A program made the position numbers and the translations under genes. The notes beneath the pieces were generated by a model. It saw only the letters and a program-made list of their open reading frames with translations, did no database searches and had not been told where the DNA came from. From Mycolicibacter engbaekii (GTDB lineage Bacteria; Actinomycetota; Actinomycetes; Mycobacteriales; Mycobacteriaceae), in the NCBI RefSeq assembly GCF_002101585.1, contig NZ_LQOT01000073.1:1-64000 (forward strand): DNA of 64,000 nucleotides, given 5' to 3'. Shown one piece after another: positions 32,804-42,247 of this stretch; position 1 is the stretch's first letter, and each line of letters opens with the position of its first letter.

Positions 32804-35800
32804 GTGACCGAACGCAGCTATCCGAAGCCGCCCGCCGGCGCCCCCGACTTCCCGGCGGCCGAGGCCGCCGTCCTGCAGTATTGGGCCGACGACGACACGT
32901 TCCGGGCCAGCATCGCCCGCCGTGAGGGCGCGCAGGAATACGTCTTCTACGACGGCCCGCCGTTCGCCAACGGCCTGCCGCACTACGGGCATCTGCTGAC
33001 CGGCTACGTCAAGGACATCGTGCCGCGCTACCGCACCATGCGCGGCTACAAGGTGGAGCGCCGGTTCGGTTGGGACACCCATGGCCTGCCCGCCGAGCTC
33101 GAGGTCGAGCGTCAGCTCGGGATCACCGACAAGTCGCAGATCGACGCCATGGGCATCGCCGCGTTCAACCAGGCGTGCCGGGACTCGGTGCTGCGGTACA
33201 CCGCCGAGTGGCAGGCCTACGTCACCCGGCAGGCCCGCTGGGTGGACTTCGACAACGACTACAAGACCCTCGACCTGCCGTTCATGGAGTCGGTGCTGTG
33301 GGCGTTCAAGCAGCTGTGGGACAAGGGCCTGGCCTATGAGGGCTATCGGGTGTTGCCCTACTGCTGGCGTGACGAGACGCCGCTGTCCAACCACGAACTG
33401 CGGATGGACGACGACGTCTACAAGAGCCGGCAGGATCCGGCGCTGACCGTCGGGTTCCGGATCGCCGGCCCCGGGCCGGCCGAGGACCTCGCCGGCGCCC
33501 ACCTGTTGGTGTGGACCACCACGCCGTGGACCCTGCCGTCCAACCAGGCGGTCGCGGTCAACCCCGATGTGACCTATGTGCAGGTCGCGGCGGGGCAGCA
33601 CCGGTACCTGCTGGCCGAGGCCCGGCTGGGCGCCTACGGGCGCGAGCTGGGCCTGGGCGAGGGCGAACAGCCGCAGGTGCTGGGCCGCTACCGCGGGTCC
33701 GAGCTGCTCGGCCTGCACTATGTGCCGCCGTTCCCGTATTTCATGGACTCCGACAACGCTTTCCGCGTGCTCGCCGCCGACTTCGTCTCCACCGAGGACG
33801 GGACGGGCATCGTGCACCTGGCGCCCGCGTACGGCGAGGACGACAAGAACACCACCGACCCGGCCGGGATCACTCCGGTCACTCCGGTGGACGCCAAGGG
33901 CCGCTTCGACGCCAGCGTGCCCGATTACGCCGGTCAGCATGTCTTCGACGCGAACAAGGCGATCATCGCCGACCTGAAGAACGGCACCGGGCCGGCCGCG
34001 GCCAACGGCGCCGTGCTGGTCCGCCATGAGACCTACGAGCACCCGTATCCGCACTGCTGGCGCTGCCGCAACCCGCTGATCTACAAGGCGGTGTCGTCGT
34101 GGTTCGTTCGCGTCACCGAGATCCGGGACCGCATGGTCGAACTCAACGAGCAGATCACCTGGTATCCCGAGCACATCAAGGACGGGATCTTCGGCAACTG
34201 GCTGCGCGGTGCTCGCGACTGGTCGATCTCCCGCAACCGCTATTGGGGAACCCCGATCCCGGTGTGGCGCTCCGACGACCCGGCCTATCCGCGGATCGAC
34301 GTCTACGGAAGCCTCGATGAACTCGAACGTGATTTCGGGGTGCGGCCGGACAACCTGCACCGCCCCTACATCGACGAGCTGACCCGTCCCAACCCGGATG
34401 ACCCGACCGGTCGTTCGACGATGCGGCGCATCCCCGACGTCCTGGATGTCTGGTTCGACTCCGGGTCGATGCCCTATGCCCAGGTGCACTATCCGTTCGA
34501 GAACGAGGACTGGTTCCAGACCCACTATCCCGGCGACTTCATCGTCGAGTACATCGGGCAGACCCGCGGCTGGTTCTACATGATGCATGTGCTGGCGACC
34601 GCGCTGTTCGACCGCCCGGCGTTCAAAACCTGTGTGGCACACGGCATCGTGCTCGGCAGCGACGGTCAGAAGATGAGCAAGTCGCTGCGCAACTACCCGG
34701 ACGTGAGCGAAGTGTTCGACCGGGATGGCTCTGACGCCATGCGGTGGTTCCTGATGGCCTCGCCGATCCTGCGCGGTGGCAACCTGATCGTCACCGAGGC
34801 GGGCATCCGGGAGGGCGTACGCCAGGTGATGCTGCCGCTGACCAACGCCTACAGCTTCTTGACGCTGTATGCCCCGAAACCCGGTGTCTGGCGCACCGAT
34901 TCGCAGCATGTGCTGGATCGCTACATTCTGGCCAAGCTGGCCTCGCTGCGCGACGACCTGACCGAGGCGCTGGACGTGTGCGACATCTCCGGTGCCTGCG
35001 AGCAGCTGCGGCAGTTCACCGAGGCGCTGACCAACTGGTATGTGCGGCGCTCCCGGCAGCGGTTCTGGGACGAGGACCGCGACGCGATCGACACATTGCA
35101 CACGGTGCTGGAGATCACCGCGCGACTGGCCGCGCCGCTGCTCCCGCTGACCACCGAGGTGATCTGGCGCGGCCTCACCGGCCAGCGGTCGGTGCACCTG
35201 ACCGACTGGCCGGAGGCCGCCGATCTGCCCGCGGACCCCGCCCTGGTCGCGGCCATGGACCAGGTTCGCGAGGTCTGTTCGGCGGCGTCGTCGGTGCGCA
35301 AGGCCCACCAACTGCGGGTCCGCCTGCCGCTGCCCAAACTCACCGTGGCGGTCGAGGAGCCCCAGCGGCTGGCGCCGTTCACCGATCTGATCGCCGACGA
35401 GCTCAACGTCAAGGCCGTCGAGCTGACCGACGACATCGCCGGCTACGGCCGATTCGACCTGGCGGTCAACGCCAAGGTCGCCGGGCCTCGCCTGGGCAAG
35501 GACGTGCAAGCCGCGATCAAGGCCGTCAAGGCCGGCGAGGGCGTCGTCAACCCCGATGGCACGCTCAGCGCCGGTCCGGTGGTGCTGCTCGACGGCGAAT
35601 ACACCGCCAAGCTGGTGGCCGCCGATCCCGAGTACACCGTTGCGCTGCCCGACGGCGCGGGCCTGGTGGTGCTCGACAGCGCCGTGACGCCGGAGCTGGA
35701 GGCCGAGGGCTGGGCCAAGGACCGGATCCGCGAGCTGCAGGAGCTGCGCAAGAACACCGGTCTGGACGTCTCCGACCGGATCGCCGTGGTGATCGCCGTG

Positions 35801-35941
35801 CCCGAGCAGCGGCTGGGCTGGGCGCAGACCCATGCGGACCTGATCGCCGGGGAAATCCTGGCCACCAGCTTCGAGTTCGGGACCCCGACCGATCCCGTGG
35901 AGATAGGAGACGGCGTGCAGGTGTCGATCGCCAAGGTCTGA
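32804..35941 (+). CDS. ileS: Isoleucyl-tRNA synthetase
   Basis: 1045 residues, as expected for the eukaryote-like long IleRS of mycobacteria. GTG 32804 has GGGAGA nine bases upstream. Class I motifs: GPPFANGLPHYGHLL (HIGH-type) and GQKMSKSLRN (KMSKS). The editing domain contains VWTTTPWTLPSNQAVAVNP, and the tRNA-binding C-terminal region contains ITARLAAPLLPLTTEVIWRGL. It charges tRNA-Ile with isoleucine and hydrolyses mischarged valine. Expression should be controlled by the T-box upstream. It corresponds to Rv1536, adjacent to dinX in M. tuberculosis; here two PPE genes and others intervene. Confidence 0.98.
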   Translation: MTERSYPKPPAGAPDFPAAEAAVLQYWADDDTFRASIARREGAQEYVFYDGPPFANGLPHYGHLLTGYVKDIVPRYRTMRGYKVERRFGWDTHGLPAELEVERQLGITDKSQIDAMGIAAFNQACRDSVLRYTAEWQAYVTRQARWVDFDNDYKTLDLPFMESVLWAFKQLWDKGLAYEGYRVLPYCWRDETPLSNHELRMDDDVYKSRQDPALTVGFRIAGPGPAEDLAGAHLLVWTTTPWTLPSNQAVAVNPDVTYVQVAAGQHRYLLAEARLGAYGRELGLGEGEQPQVLGRYRGSELLGLHYVPPFPYFMDSDNAFRVLAADFVSTEDGTGIVHLAPAYGEDDKNTTDPAGITPVTPVDAKGRFDASVPDYAGQHVFDANKAIIADLKNGTGPAAANGAVLVRHETYEHPYPHCWRCRNPLIYKAVSSWFVRVTEIRDRMVELNEQITWYPEHIKDGIFGNWLRGARDWSISRNRYWGTPIPVWRSDDPAYPRIDVYGSLDELERDFGVRPDNLHRPYIDELTRPNPDDPTGRSTMRRIPDVLDVWFDSGSMPYAQVHYPFENEDWFQTHYPGDFIVEYIGQTRGWFYMMHVLATALFDRPAFKTCVAHGIVLGSDGQKMSKSLRNYPDVSEVFDRDGSDAMRWFLMASPILRGGNLIVTEAGIREGVRQVMLPLTNAYSFLTLYAPKPGVWRTDSQHVLDRYILAKLASLRDDLTEALDVCDISGACEQLRQFTEALTNWYVRRSRQRFWDEDRDAIDTLHTVLEITARLAAPLLPLTTEVIWRGLTGQRSVHLTDWPEAADLPADPALVAAMDQVREVCSAASSVRKAHQLRVRLPLPKLTVAVEEPQRLAPFTDLIADELNVKAVELTDDIAGYGRFDLAVNAKVAGPRLGKDVQAAIKAVKAGEGVVNPDGTLSAGPVVLLDGEYTAKLVAADPEYTVALPDGAGLVVLDSAVTPELEAEGWAKDRIRELQELRKNTGLDVSDRIAVVIAVPEQRLGWAQTHADLIAGEILATSFEFGTPTDPVEIGDGVQVSIAKV

Positions 35942-36228
35942 GCGAAACCGTTTTCCGAACGCCTCCCTACCTGGGCCGAGTTTTTCGCGGCGAGATTCTT
36001 ATAGCGGTACGCGGTGCCGGGGAGCCCACACCGCGTCGTGCCGAATGGCGGATCACTTCATCCGTGCTGTTTGGGGCTGTTGCGCCCTGGGACCTGTCAG
36101 TTTCCTGTATGCAAGCTTCGGGTATACCCCGGCGCCGGAGCGATCGCGACCATCTGTCGCATCGCTTCGGGGCCGTGGGTGCCTGATTAACCTCCAGTTC
36201 ATACGAACGGCAGTGTTCAGCTGGTTCT
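35942..36228 (+). other. Intergenic stretch after ileS without a recognisable gene
   Basis: No ORF here has protein-family features or a good ribosome site. The region is slightly AT-richer than its neighbours and probably contains the PPE promoter; TATACC near 36122 and CATACG near 36200 are only weak -10 candidates. Confidence 0.5.
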
Positions 36229-36284
36229 GACCCACCCGAATTGCCAGTACTCGGCAGTCGTCGCGGCAGCGACTCGGGTGGGTC
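36229..36284 (+). other. Predicted three-way RNA junction in the 5' leader of the PPE pair
   Basis: GACCCACCCGA (36229-36239) pairs perfectly over 11 bp with TCGGGTGGGTC (36274-36284). The 34 bases between contain two further hairpins: TGCC/GGCA (36242-36245 with 36253-36256) and GTCGC-GGCA-GCGAC (36260-36273), the latter stacking directly on the outer stem. The AGGGGG ribosome site of the PPE gene follows at 36301. A structured leader element or attenuator is likely; no T-tract supports a simple terminator. Confidence 0.5.
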
Positions 36285-36310
36285 GGTTCTTAACATGGCA
36301 AGGGGGATTC

Positions 36311-37546
36311 ATGGATTTCGGGGCGCTCCCGCCGGAAGTCAACTCCGCGAGAATGTATGCCGGCCCCGGCTCGGCGCCGTTGCTGGCCGCCGCGGCGAAC
36401 TGGGCGGCGATGGCCACCGAGCTGAACTACACCGCGACCTCCTATGCCGCGGTGATCGCCGACCTCGCCGACTCGGCCTGGCAGGGGCCGTCCGCGGCCG
36501 CCATGGTCGCGGCGGCCGCCCCGTACGCGGCGTGGCTCAAAGCCACCGCGACCGGGGCCGAAGAGACGGCGATGAAGGCCACCGCGGCGGCGGCCGCCTA
36601 CGAGGCCGCCTACGCCGCCACCGTGCCGCCGCCGGTGATCGCGGCCAACCGCGTGCTGCTGGCGTCGCTGGTCGCGACCAACTTCCTGGGACAGAACGCC
36701 CCGGCGATCGCGGCGACCGAGGCGCAGTACGGCGAGATGTGGGCTCAGGACGCCGCCGCGATGTACGCCTACGCCGGCTCGTCGGCGGCCGCCAGCCAGC
36801 TGGCCCCGTTCACCGCCCCCGCGGAGACCACGAATGGCACCGGCCAGATCAGCCAGCCCGCGGCGGCGACCGCTGCCGCCGGTCAGTCGACGCTGTCGGA
36901 CCTGCTCAGCCAGATTCCCGAAGCCCTGCAGAACATGACCCTGAACCCGTTGTTGCTGCCCACCCAGCTCTTCGAGGACTACCAGGCGGTGGTGAAGACC
37001 CTGTCCACGGCGCTGAGCACCTTCAACGGTCCCTACGCCACCGGAATGATCAATGCGGCCCGCGGCATCTACCAGATGTCGATCAGCATCCCGGCGGTGG
37101 CGAACTCGCTCAACAACCTGACGTCCACGCTCAGCCCCAAGCCGATCATCGGTGCCTTGGCGCCGTTGATGTCCAGCACCATGCTCAGCGGCTCGCACGC
37201 CGTCCCGGTGTCGGGGGCGATGGGCCGGGCGGGACTGATCAGGTCGATGTCGGTTCCGGCCAGCTGGGCGAGCGCGGTCCCGGCCGCCAAGACCGCTGCG
37301 GTGGCCCTGCAGGCCGGCGTGCTCGAGGCCGCGCCCGCCCTGGCCGCCAACGGGGAGAGCCTGCTGGCCAGCCAGATGGCGCTGTCGAGCCTCGCCGGTC
37401 GCGCGATCGGCACCCCGGTGCGTCAGGCCGCCGGAGCCGCCTCCACCCGCGCGATCAGCGCCATCAGCCACGTCACCAACGCCCAGACGGGGCCGGATAT
37501 CGCCACCACCGCCACCGTCATCGTCATCCCGCCGATCGCGAAATAG
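36311..37546 (+). CDS. PPE family protein, SVP subfamily (first of pair)
   Basis: 411 residues from ATG 36311 (MDFGALPPEVNSARMYAG), with AGGGGG four bases upstream; the longer ORF start is not supported. The PPE domain (about residues 1-175) has Pro-Pro-Glu at positions 7-9 and the WxG-type turn WQGPSAAAM. The C-terminal half carries the SVP motif as MSVPASWA. PPE-SVP proteins are usually exported by ESX-5 with a PE partner. No PE gene is adjacent. It is followed after 18 bases by a second PPE gene, so the two are cotranscribed. Confidence 0.95.
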   Translation: MDFGALPPEVNSARMYAGPGSAPLLAAAANWAAMATELNYTATSYAAVIADLADSAWQGPSAAAMVAAAAPYAAWLKATATGAEETAMKATAAAAAYEAAYAATVPPPVIAANRVLLASLVATNFLGQNAPAIAATEAQYGEMWAQDAAAMYAYAGSSAAASQLAPFTAPAETTNGTGQISQPAAATAAAGQSTLSDLLSQIPEALQNMTLNPLLLPTQLFEDYQAVVKTLSTALSTFNGPYATGMINAARGIYQMSISIPAVANSLNNLTSTLSPKPIIGALAPLMSSTMLSGSHAVPVSGAMGRAGLIRSMSVPASWASAVPAAKTAAVALQAGVLEAAPALAANGESLLASQMALSSLAGRAIGTPVRQAAGAASTRAISAISHVTNAQTGPDIATTATVIVIPPIAK

Positions 37547-37564
37547 CGAAAGTAGGTCGCGTTC

Positions 37565-38911
37565 ATGGTGTTTTACAGTTTTGCCGCGCAACCCCCCGAG
37601 GTGATCTCGGGCCAGTTGTACTCCGGTCCCGGTGCTGACCCGCTGTTCGCCGCCGCGACGGCCTGGTCGGGACTGGCCGCCGAGCTGCATGCCGCCGCAT
37701 CGTCCTACCAGGCAGCGCTGTCGGGCCTCAGTGGGGGTTGGCAGGGGCCCTCGGCGGCGGCCATGGCGGCCGCCGCGGCTCCCTATGTGACGTGGTTGTC
37801 CACCACGGCGGCGCAGGCCCAGGAGACCGCGGCCAAGGCGACGGCCGCGGCCAGCGCCTACGAATCGGCGTTTGCCGGGATCGTGCCGCCGCCGGCGATC
37901 GCGGCCAACCGCAGCCAGCTGGCCGCGCTGGTGGCCACCAACATTCTGGGCCAGAACAGCACCGCGATCGCCGCCGTGGAGGCCGAATACGGCCGGATGT
38001 GGTCGCAGGACATCTCCGCGATGCTCGGCTACGCCGGCGCCTCGGCGGCCGCCACCGACCTCACGTCGTTCACCGAGCCGCCGCAGACCACCAACGCCAC
38101 CGCGGGCAGTTCCGAGGCGACCGCCCCGGTGACACCGCACGACATCCTGCAGGGCGTCCTCAAAGAGATCAACGACATGACCGCGGGCTACAACAAGGGC
38201 TGGCAGGACTTCATCGACACCGCGACCGGAGGCCCCGAGGCGCGGTCCTACCTGGAATCACATATGGCGTTGATCTCGGGTACCAGCAGTCAGACCGCCT
38301 GGGTCAACACGGTGCACGCCTCCACCAACATGAGCATCACGCAGTTCCGGGCGGGCTACAAAGCGGTGCTGCCCGCGGTTCCCAAAGCCGCACTGCACGG
38401 CGGCCTGACCAGCACCGGCGTGACCGCGGGCGCGGGGCTGACCAGCGCCGCCGGTGCCAGCACGGCCAGCGCGATGCGGGTCGGCGCGCTGTCGGTGCCG
38501 CCGAACTGGGCCAGCGCGACCTCGGCCATTCAGCTGGCGTCCACGTCGCTTCCCGAGACGGCGCTGGGTGCGGCACCCGCCGCGGGCGCTGTGCCGGGCA
38601 TGTTGGCACCGGCGGCCCTGGGCAGCGCCGCCGGCGGCGCGCTGGGCGCTCCCGCGGCGCGCACCCGGACGGTGGCGCCGGTGGCCCGCGTGGTGTCGAC
38701 CAACATCGACGACCGCAACGCGCCGGTACCGCTGGACCAGGTGATCGCCCAGTTGCAGCAGACGCCGGATGTCGTGCAGCATTGGAACGTTGATCAGGCC
38801 GGCTTGGACGAGTTGGTGGCCAAGCTGTCCCTGAAGCCGGGCATTCACGCGGTGCACGTCCTGGATGACAGCGACAGTGCTCTGGCGGGCCCGAACTCCG
38901 CGCTCGGCTGA
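37565..38911 (+). CDS. PPE family protein, SVP subfamily (second of pair)
   Basis: 448 residues from ATG 37565 (MVFYSFAAQPPEVISGQLYSGPG). The PPE domain has WQGPSAAAM and VPPPAIAANRSQLAALVATNILGQN, very similar to the preceding protein. The SVP motif is LSVPPNWASA. The C-terminal tail (about residues 380-448), with VPLDQVIAQLQQTPDVVQHWNVD, is unlike the first PPE and might be a separate small domain. The N-terminal MVFYSFA insertion before PPE is slightly unusual. Confidence 0.95.
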   Translation: MVFYSFAAQPPEVISGQLYSGPGADPLFAAATAWSGLAAELHAAASSYQAALSGLSGGWQGPSAAAMAAAAAPYVTWLSTTAAQAQETAAKATAAASAYESAFAGIVPPPAIAANRSQLAALVATNILGQNSTAIAAVEAEYGRMWSQDISAMLGYAGASAAATDLTSFTEPPQTTNATAGSSEATAPVTPHDILQGVLKEINDMTAGYNKGWQDFIDTATGGPEARSYLESHMALISGTSSQTAWVNTVHASTNMSITQFRAGYKAVLPAVPKAALHGGLTSTGVTAGAGLTSAAGASTASAMRVGALSVPPNWASATSAIQLASTSLPETALGAAPAAGAVPGMLAPAALGSAAGGALGAPAARTRTVAPVARVVSTNIDDRNAPVPLDQVIAQLQQTPDVVQHWNVDQAGLDELVAKLSLKPGIHAVHVLDDSDSALAGPNSALG

Positions 38912-38958
38912 CGCCGCGTAGATGCGCGAAACCCTTCGGTCGCTCCAGGAGATTCCCG

Positions 38959-39288
38959 ATGAAGTTGTTGATCGTCCCGCTCGTCGCCACCGCCGCGGTG
39001 GTGCTGGCCGCGCCCGGGCACGCCTATCCCGGTACCGCAGAGCCTGACGAGGTCGACAGCGCGGAGTTCATCACGTCGCTGAACCAGGTCGGGATCACCT
39101 TCGCCGACCCGGCTCAGGCCGTGGAAGCGGCCCGTGCGTTGTGCGGGCTGGCGGCCAACGGTGAGTCGGGCCTTGAACTGCTGACCGACATCACCGACGC
39201 CAACCCCGAGCTGACCATCCCCGACGCCGCGCGGTTCGCTGCGATCTCGGCAAAGACCTATTGCCCGCACCAGCTCAAGTCGAAGTGA
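38959..39288 (+). CDS. DUF732 family exported protein
   Basis: 109 residues with a signal peptide (MKLLIVPLVATAAVVLAAPGHA). The mature part has DSAEFITSLNQVGITFADP, ALCGLAANG and a terminal YCPHQL, the cysteine pair and helical pattern of the DUF732 family of small secreted mycobacterial proteins of unknown function. AGGAG lies about six bases before ATG 38959. The gene overlaps the convergent methyltransferase by 14 bases. Confidence 0.85.
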   Translation: MKLLIVPLVATAAVVLAAPGHAYPGTAEPDEVDSAEFITSLNQVGITFADPAQAVEAARALCGLAANGESGLELLTDITDANPELTIPDAARFAAISAKTYCPHQLKSK

Positions 39289-39856
39289 CCGAGTCTGCGG
39301 GTTTGACGGCCAGCCAGCGTTGTTGACCGGCCGCGGTAGACACCTCTATTTTTCGGAAACCCGTGCGGTGCAAACGTTCTGCCATTGTTTCCGGTGGCAC
39401 GGGGTTGTAGGTGTCACCCCAGTGCATGAGCCGGAACAGTGGCGAGTGCACGCCATCGCTTCCGGCAAACACCCCGGTCGGCCGCAGCACGCGGAAAGCT
39501 TCCGCGAACAGCCGGTCCTGCAACTGCGCCGTCGGCACATGGTGCAGCATCGTGAAGCACACCACTGAACTGAACTGCTCGGAGGACAGGCCCGTGTCGG
39601 TGCCGTCGCCGTTGACGATGTGGGCGCGCGAGCCGTACTTCGCCTGCAGGCGTTTCGCCATCGTGGGATCGATCTCGATCGCAGTCAGCTTAGGTGTCAA
39701 CTCGACCAGACAGCGCATGTTGGCTCCGTATCCCGGTCCGATCTCCAGGGTGTTGTCGCCCAGATCGGCGTGTTCCAGCGCCCATGGCAGCAGCCGCCGC
39801 TCGACGCTGCGTGCCCACAACTGCGAACTGCAACAGATTCGGTGAGCCATATTCAT
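39275..39856 (-). CDS. Small class I SAM-dependent methyltransferase
   Basis: 193 residues from ATG 39856; GTG 39862 and ATG 39850 are alternatives. The SAM-binding loop is NTLEIGPGYGANMRCL, followed by TAIEIDPTMAKRL, HIVNGDGTD, VVCFTMLHHVP and EAFRVLRPTGVFAGSDG, a typical Methyltransf_11 pattern. The N terminus HRICCSSQLWARSVERRLLPWAL recurs in related actinobacterial proteins. Substrate unknown. It converges on the DUF732 gene. Confidence 0.85.
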   Translation of the reverse strand: MNMAHRICCSSQLWARSVERRLLPWALEHADLGDNTLEIGPGYGANMRCLVELTPKLTAIEIDPTMAKRLQAKYGSRAHIVNGDGTDTGLSSEQFSSVVCFTMLHHVPTAQLQDRLFAEAFRVLRPTGVFAGSDGVHSPLFRLMHWGDTYNPVPPETMAERLHRTGFRKIEVSTAAGQQRWLAVKPADSVTST

Positions 39857-39918
39857 CGCCACCGTCTCGACGTTAGTCGGGCATCGCCGGCGGCGGGCGC
39901 CCCCATAGGCTTGCGGTC

Positions 39919-41298
39919 ATGGACGCCCGTTGGGTCCTGCACCTGGATATGGACGCGTTTTTCGCCTCCGTCGAGCAACTGACCCGCCCGACGCTGCGGG
40001 GTCGGCCGGTATTGGTCGGCGGGCTCGGGGGACGCGGCGTGGTGGCCGGGGCCAGCTACGAGGCGCGAGTCTTCGGCGCCCGCTCGGCGATGCCGATGCA
40101 CCAGGCCCGCCGACTGGTGGGGGCACCGGCGGTGGTGCTGCCGCCGCGGGGCGCCGTCTACGGCATGGCCAGCCGCCGGGTCTTCGAGACCGTGCGTGCC
40201 CAGATCCCGGTCGTCGAGCAGCTGTCCTTCGACGAGGCGTTCGGCGAACCGGCTGAGCTGGCCGGGGCCGACGAGGCCGAGGTCGTCCGGTTCTGCGAAA
40301 GACTGCGGCGCCGCGTGCTCGAGGAGACTGGCTTGGTGGCCTCGGTCGGGGCGGGATCGGGCAAGCAGATCGCCAAGATCGCCTCCGACCTGGCCAAGCC
40401 CGACGGGATACGGGTGGTCGGCCGAACCGAGGAACGCCTGCTGCTCGACGGGCTCCCGGTGCGGCGGCTGTGGGGGATCGGTCCGGTCGCCGAGGAGCGG
40501 CTGCACCGGCTGGGCATCGACACGATCGGTCAGCTTGCCGCGCTCAGCGACACCGAGGCGGCCGACATTCTGGGTGCCACCGTCGGTCCGGCGCTGCACC
40601 GGCTGGCCCGCGGTATCGACGACCGCCGGGTCGCCGAACGCGCTGAGGCCAAACAGATCAGCGCCGAATCCACCTTCGCCGTCGACCTGACGACCCTGGA
40701 CCAGCTGCGGGCCGCCATCGGGCCGATCGGCGAACACGCGCACCGCCGACTGCTGCGCGACGGCCGCGGCGCGCGGACCGTGACGGTCAAGCTCAAGAAG
40801 GCTGACATGAGTGTGTCGACCCGTTCGGCCACCCTGCCGTTCGCCACCACCGACGCGGGTGCGCTCATGGCCGCCGCTGCCCGGTTGCTGCTCGATCCGC
40901 GCGAGATCGGCCCCATCCGACTGCTCGGCGTCGGATTCTCCGGCCTGACCGACGTCCGCCAGGAGTCACTCTTCCCGGACCTGGAGTTTCCGGATGGGGC
41001 GGCGATCCCGGACACCACCGCGCTGGAGACGCCGTCTGCGGCCGGTAGGGCTTCCTGGCGCGTCGGCGACGACGTCCGGCACCGCGAGCTGGGGCACGGC
41101 TGGGTGCAGGGCGCCGGCCACGGGGTGGTCACCGTCCGATTCGAAACGCGCAGTTCAGGTCCGGGACCGGTGCGGACGTTCCCCGACGACGAGCCCGCCA
41201 TCGGCCGTGCCGACCCGGTCGACAGCCTGGACTGGGGCGACTACGTCCACGAGCAGGCCGCCGGCGACGAGTCGCCGATCAGCCCCACCGGTCGATGA
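39919..41298 (+). CDS. dinX: Y-family DNA polymerase IV (DinX/DinB1)
   Basis: 459 residues, near the length of M. tuberculosis DinX (Rv1537). Catalytic motifs: DMDAFFASVEQ (metal Asp and the aromatic steric gate) and SFDEAFGE (Asp-Glu). The helix-hairpin-helix RRLWGIGPVAEERLHRLGI and little-finger domain follow. A beta-clamp binding motif QESLFPDL is at about residue 350, then a roughly 100-residue tail (WRVGDDVRHRELGHGWVQGAG...) found in mycobacterial DinB1. It performs error-prone translesion synthesis. TAGGCT lies seven bases before the ATG, and no Shine-Dalgarno is present. The end overlaps ansA by 20 bases. Confidence 0.95.
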   Translation: MDARWVLHLDMDAFFASVEQLTRPTLRGRPVLVGGLGGRGVVAGASYEARVFGARSAMPMHQARRLVGAPAVVLPPRGAVYGMASRRVFETVRAQIPVVEQLSFDEAFGEPAELAGADEAEVVRFCERLRRRVLEETGLVASVGAGSGKQIAKIASDLAKPDGIRVVGRTEERLLLDGLPVRRLWGIGPVAEERLHRLGIDTIGQLAALSDTEAADILGATVGPALHRLARGIDDRRVAERAEAKQISAESTFAVDLTTLDQLRAAIGPIGEHAHRRLLRDGRGARTVTVKLKKADMSVSTRSATLPFATTDAGALMAAAARLLLDPREIGPIRLLGVGFSGLTDVRQESLFPDLEFPDGAAIPDTTALETPSAAGRASWRVGDDVRHRELGHGWVQGAGHGVVTVRFETRSSGPGPVRTFPDDEPAIGRADPVDSLDWGDYVHEQAAGDESPISPTGR

Positions 41299-42217
41299 TC
41301 TCGGCGACCGGCCGGCCGGCGGCCAGGGCCGCCATCAGCAGAATCCGCGCCTGCGGGGGCCGCAACCGCGGCACCACCACCGCGCCGGCCTCCACCAGGG
41401 CCCGCCCCGGTCCGTAGTCGGCGCTCACCCGTCCTTCGGGGACACGGCTGGACACCGCGACCACCAGGCCGGCCCGGCAGTGCCGGCCCACCGCGTCGAT
41501 CACCGCCGCCGGCGCGTTGCCCGAGCCGAGTCCGGCCAGCACCACCCCGCGTGCCCCGGCCGCCGCACAGGCATCCAGGGCCACCGAGTCCGCGCCGGCG
41601 TACAGGGCGACGACGTCCACCCGTGGCGCGGTGGCCGGGACGGCCAGGTCGGGGCGGGTCTTGCGGCCGGTCAAGGTGGCTCGGCCGTCGGAGACGGTGC
41701 CCAGCAGCGGGCCGGTGAACCCGGTCAGGCCGGTCAGGGTGGTCTTCTGCAGGCCCAGCGGTGCCAGCACCCGGCCGGCGAAGCACACCAGCACCCCCAT
41801 ACCCCGGGCCGCGGGGGCCGCCGCCAGCGCCAACGCGTCGCGCAGATTGCCCGGCCCGTCGGCGTCGGGGGCGTCCGCGCCGCGCTGGGCGCCGGTCAGC
41901 ACCACCGGTACGTCGCCGCTGTAGCCGAGCTCCAGCCACAGCGCGCCCTCTTCGCAGGTGTCGGTGCCGTGCGTGACGACCACGCCGTCGGCGCCGGCGT
42001 CCACCGCGGCGCCGATCGCGGCCAGGACCGCAGACCAGTCGGCCGGACCGAGCTCGGAGCTGTCGCGCGCCATCAGGTCCACCACGGTGACGTCGGCGTC
42101 ACCGGCGCCGGCGAGCAGCTCCGCACCGTTGCGGCCGGGCCGCAACGCGCCGTCGCTGTCGGTGCTGCAGGAGATGGTGCCGCCGGTGGTGATGACGGTA
42201 AGGCGTGGTGTCAGCAT
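41279..42217 (-). CDS. ansA: L-asparaginase
   Basis: 312 residues from ATG 42217 (MLTPRLTVITTGGTIS); GTG 42235 is less likely. Type I/II asparaginase motifs: TTGGTIS with the nucleophilic Thr, and VVTHGTDTCEEGA with the second Thr and Asp. It hydrolyses asparagine to aspartate and ammonia. No signal peptide is seen, so it is probably cytoplasmic. Order and orientation after dinX match Rv1538c. Confidence 0.95.
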   Translation of the reverse strand: MLTPRLTVITTGGTISCSTDSDGALRPGRNGAELLAGAGDADVTVVDLMARDSSELGPADWSAVLAAIGAAVDAGADGVVVTHGTDTCEEGALWLELGYSGDVPVVLTGAQRGADAPDADGPGNLRDALALAAAPAARGMGVLVCFAGRVLAPLGLQKTTLTGLTGFTGPLLGTVSDGRATLTGRKTRPDLAVPATAPRVDVVALYAGADSVALDACAAAGARGVVLAGLGSGNAPAAVIDAVGRHCRAGLVVAVSSRVPEGRVSADYGPGRALVEAGAVVVPRLRPPQARILLMAALAAGRPVAEIIDRWG

Positions 42218-42247
42218 GCCGCGATCATGCCGCACGCGGGTTAAGGG

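Noticed and set aside
36045..36230. 61-codon ORF after ileS
   Set aside because: No ribosome site, no family features, and atypical composition; probably chance.
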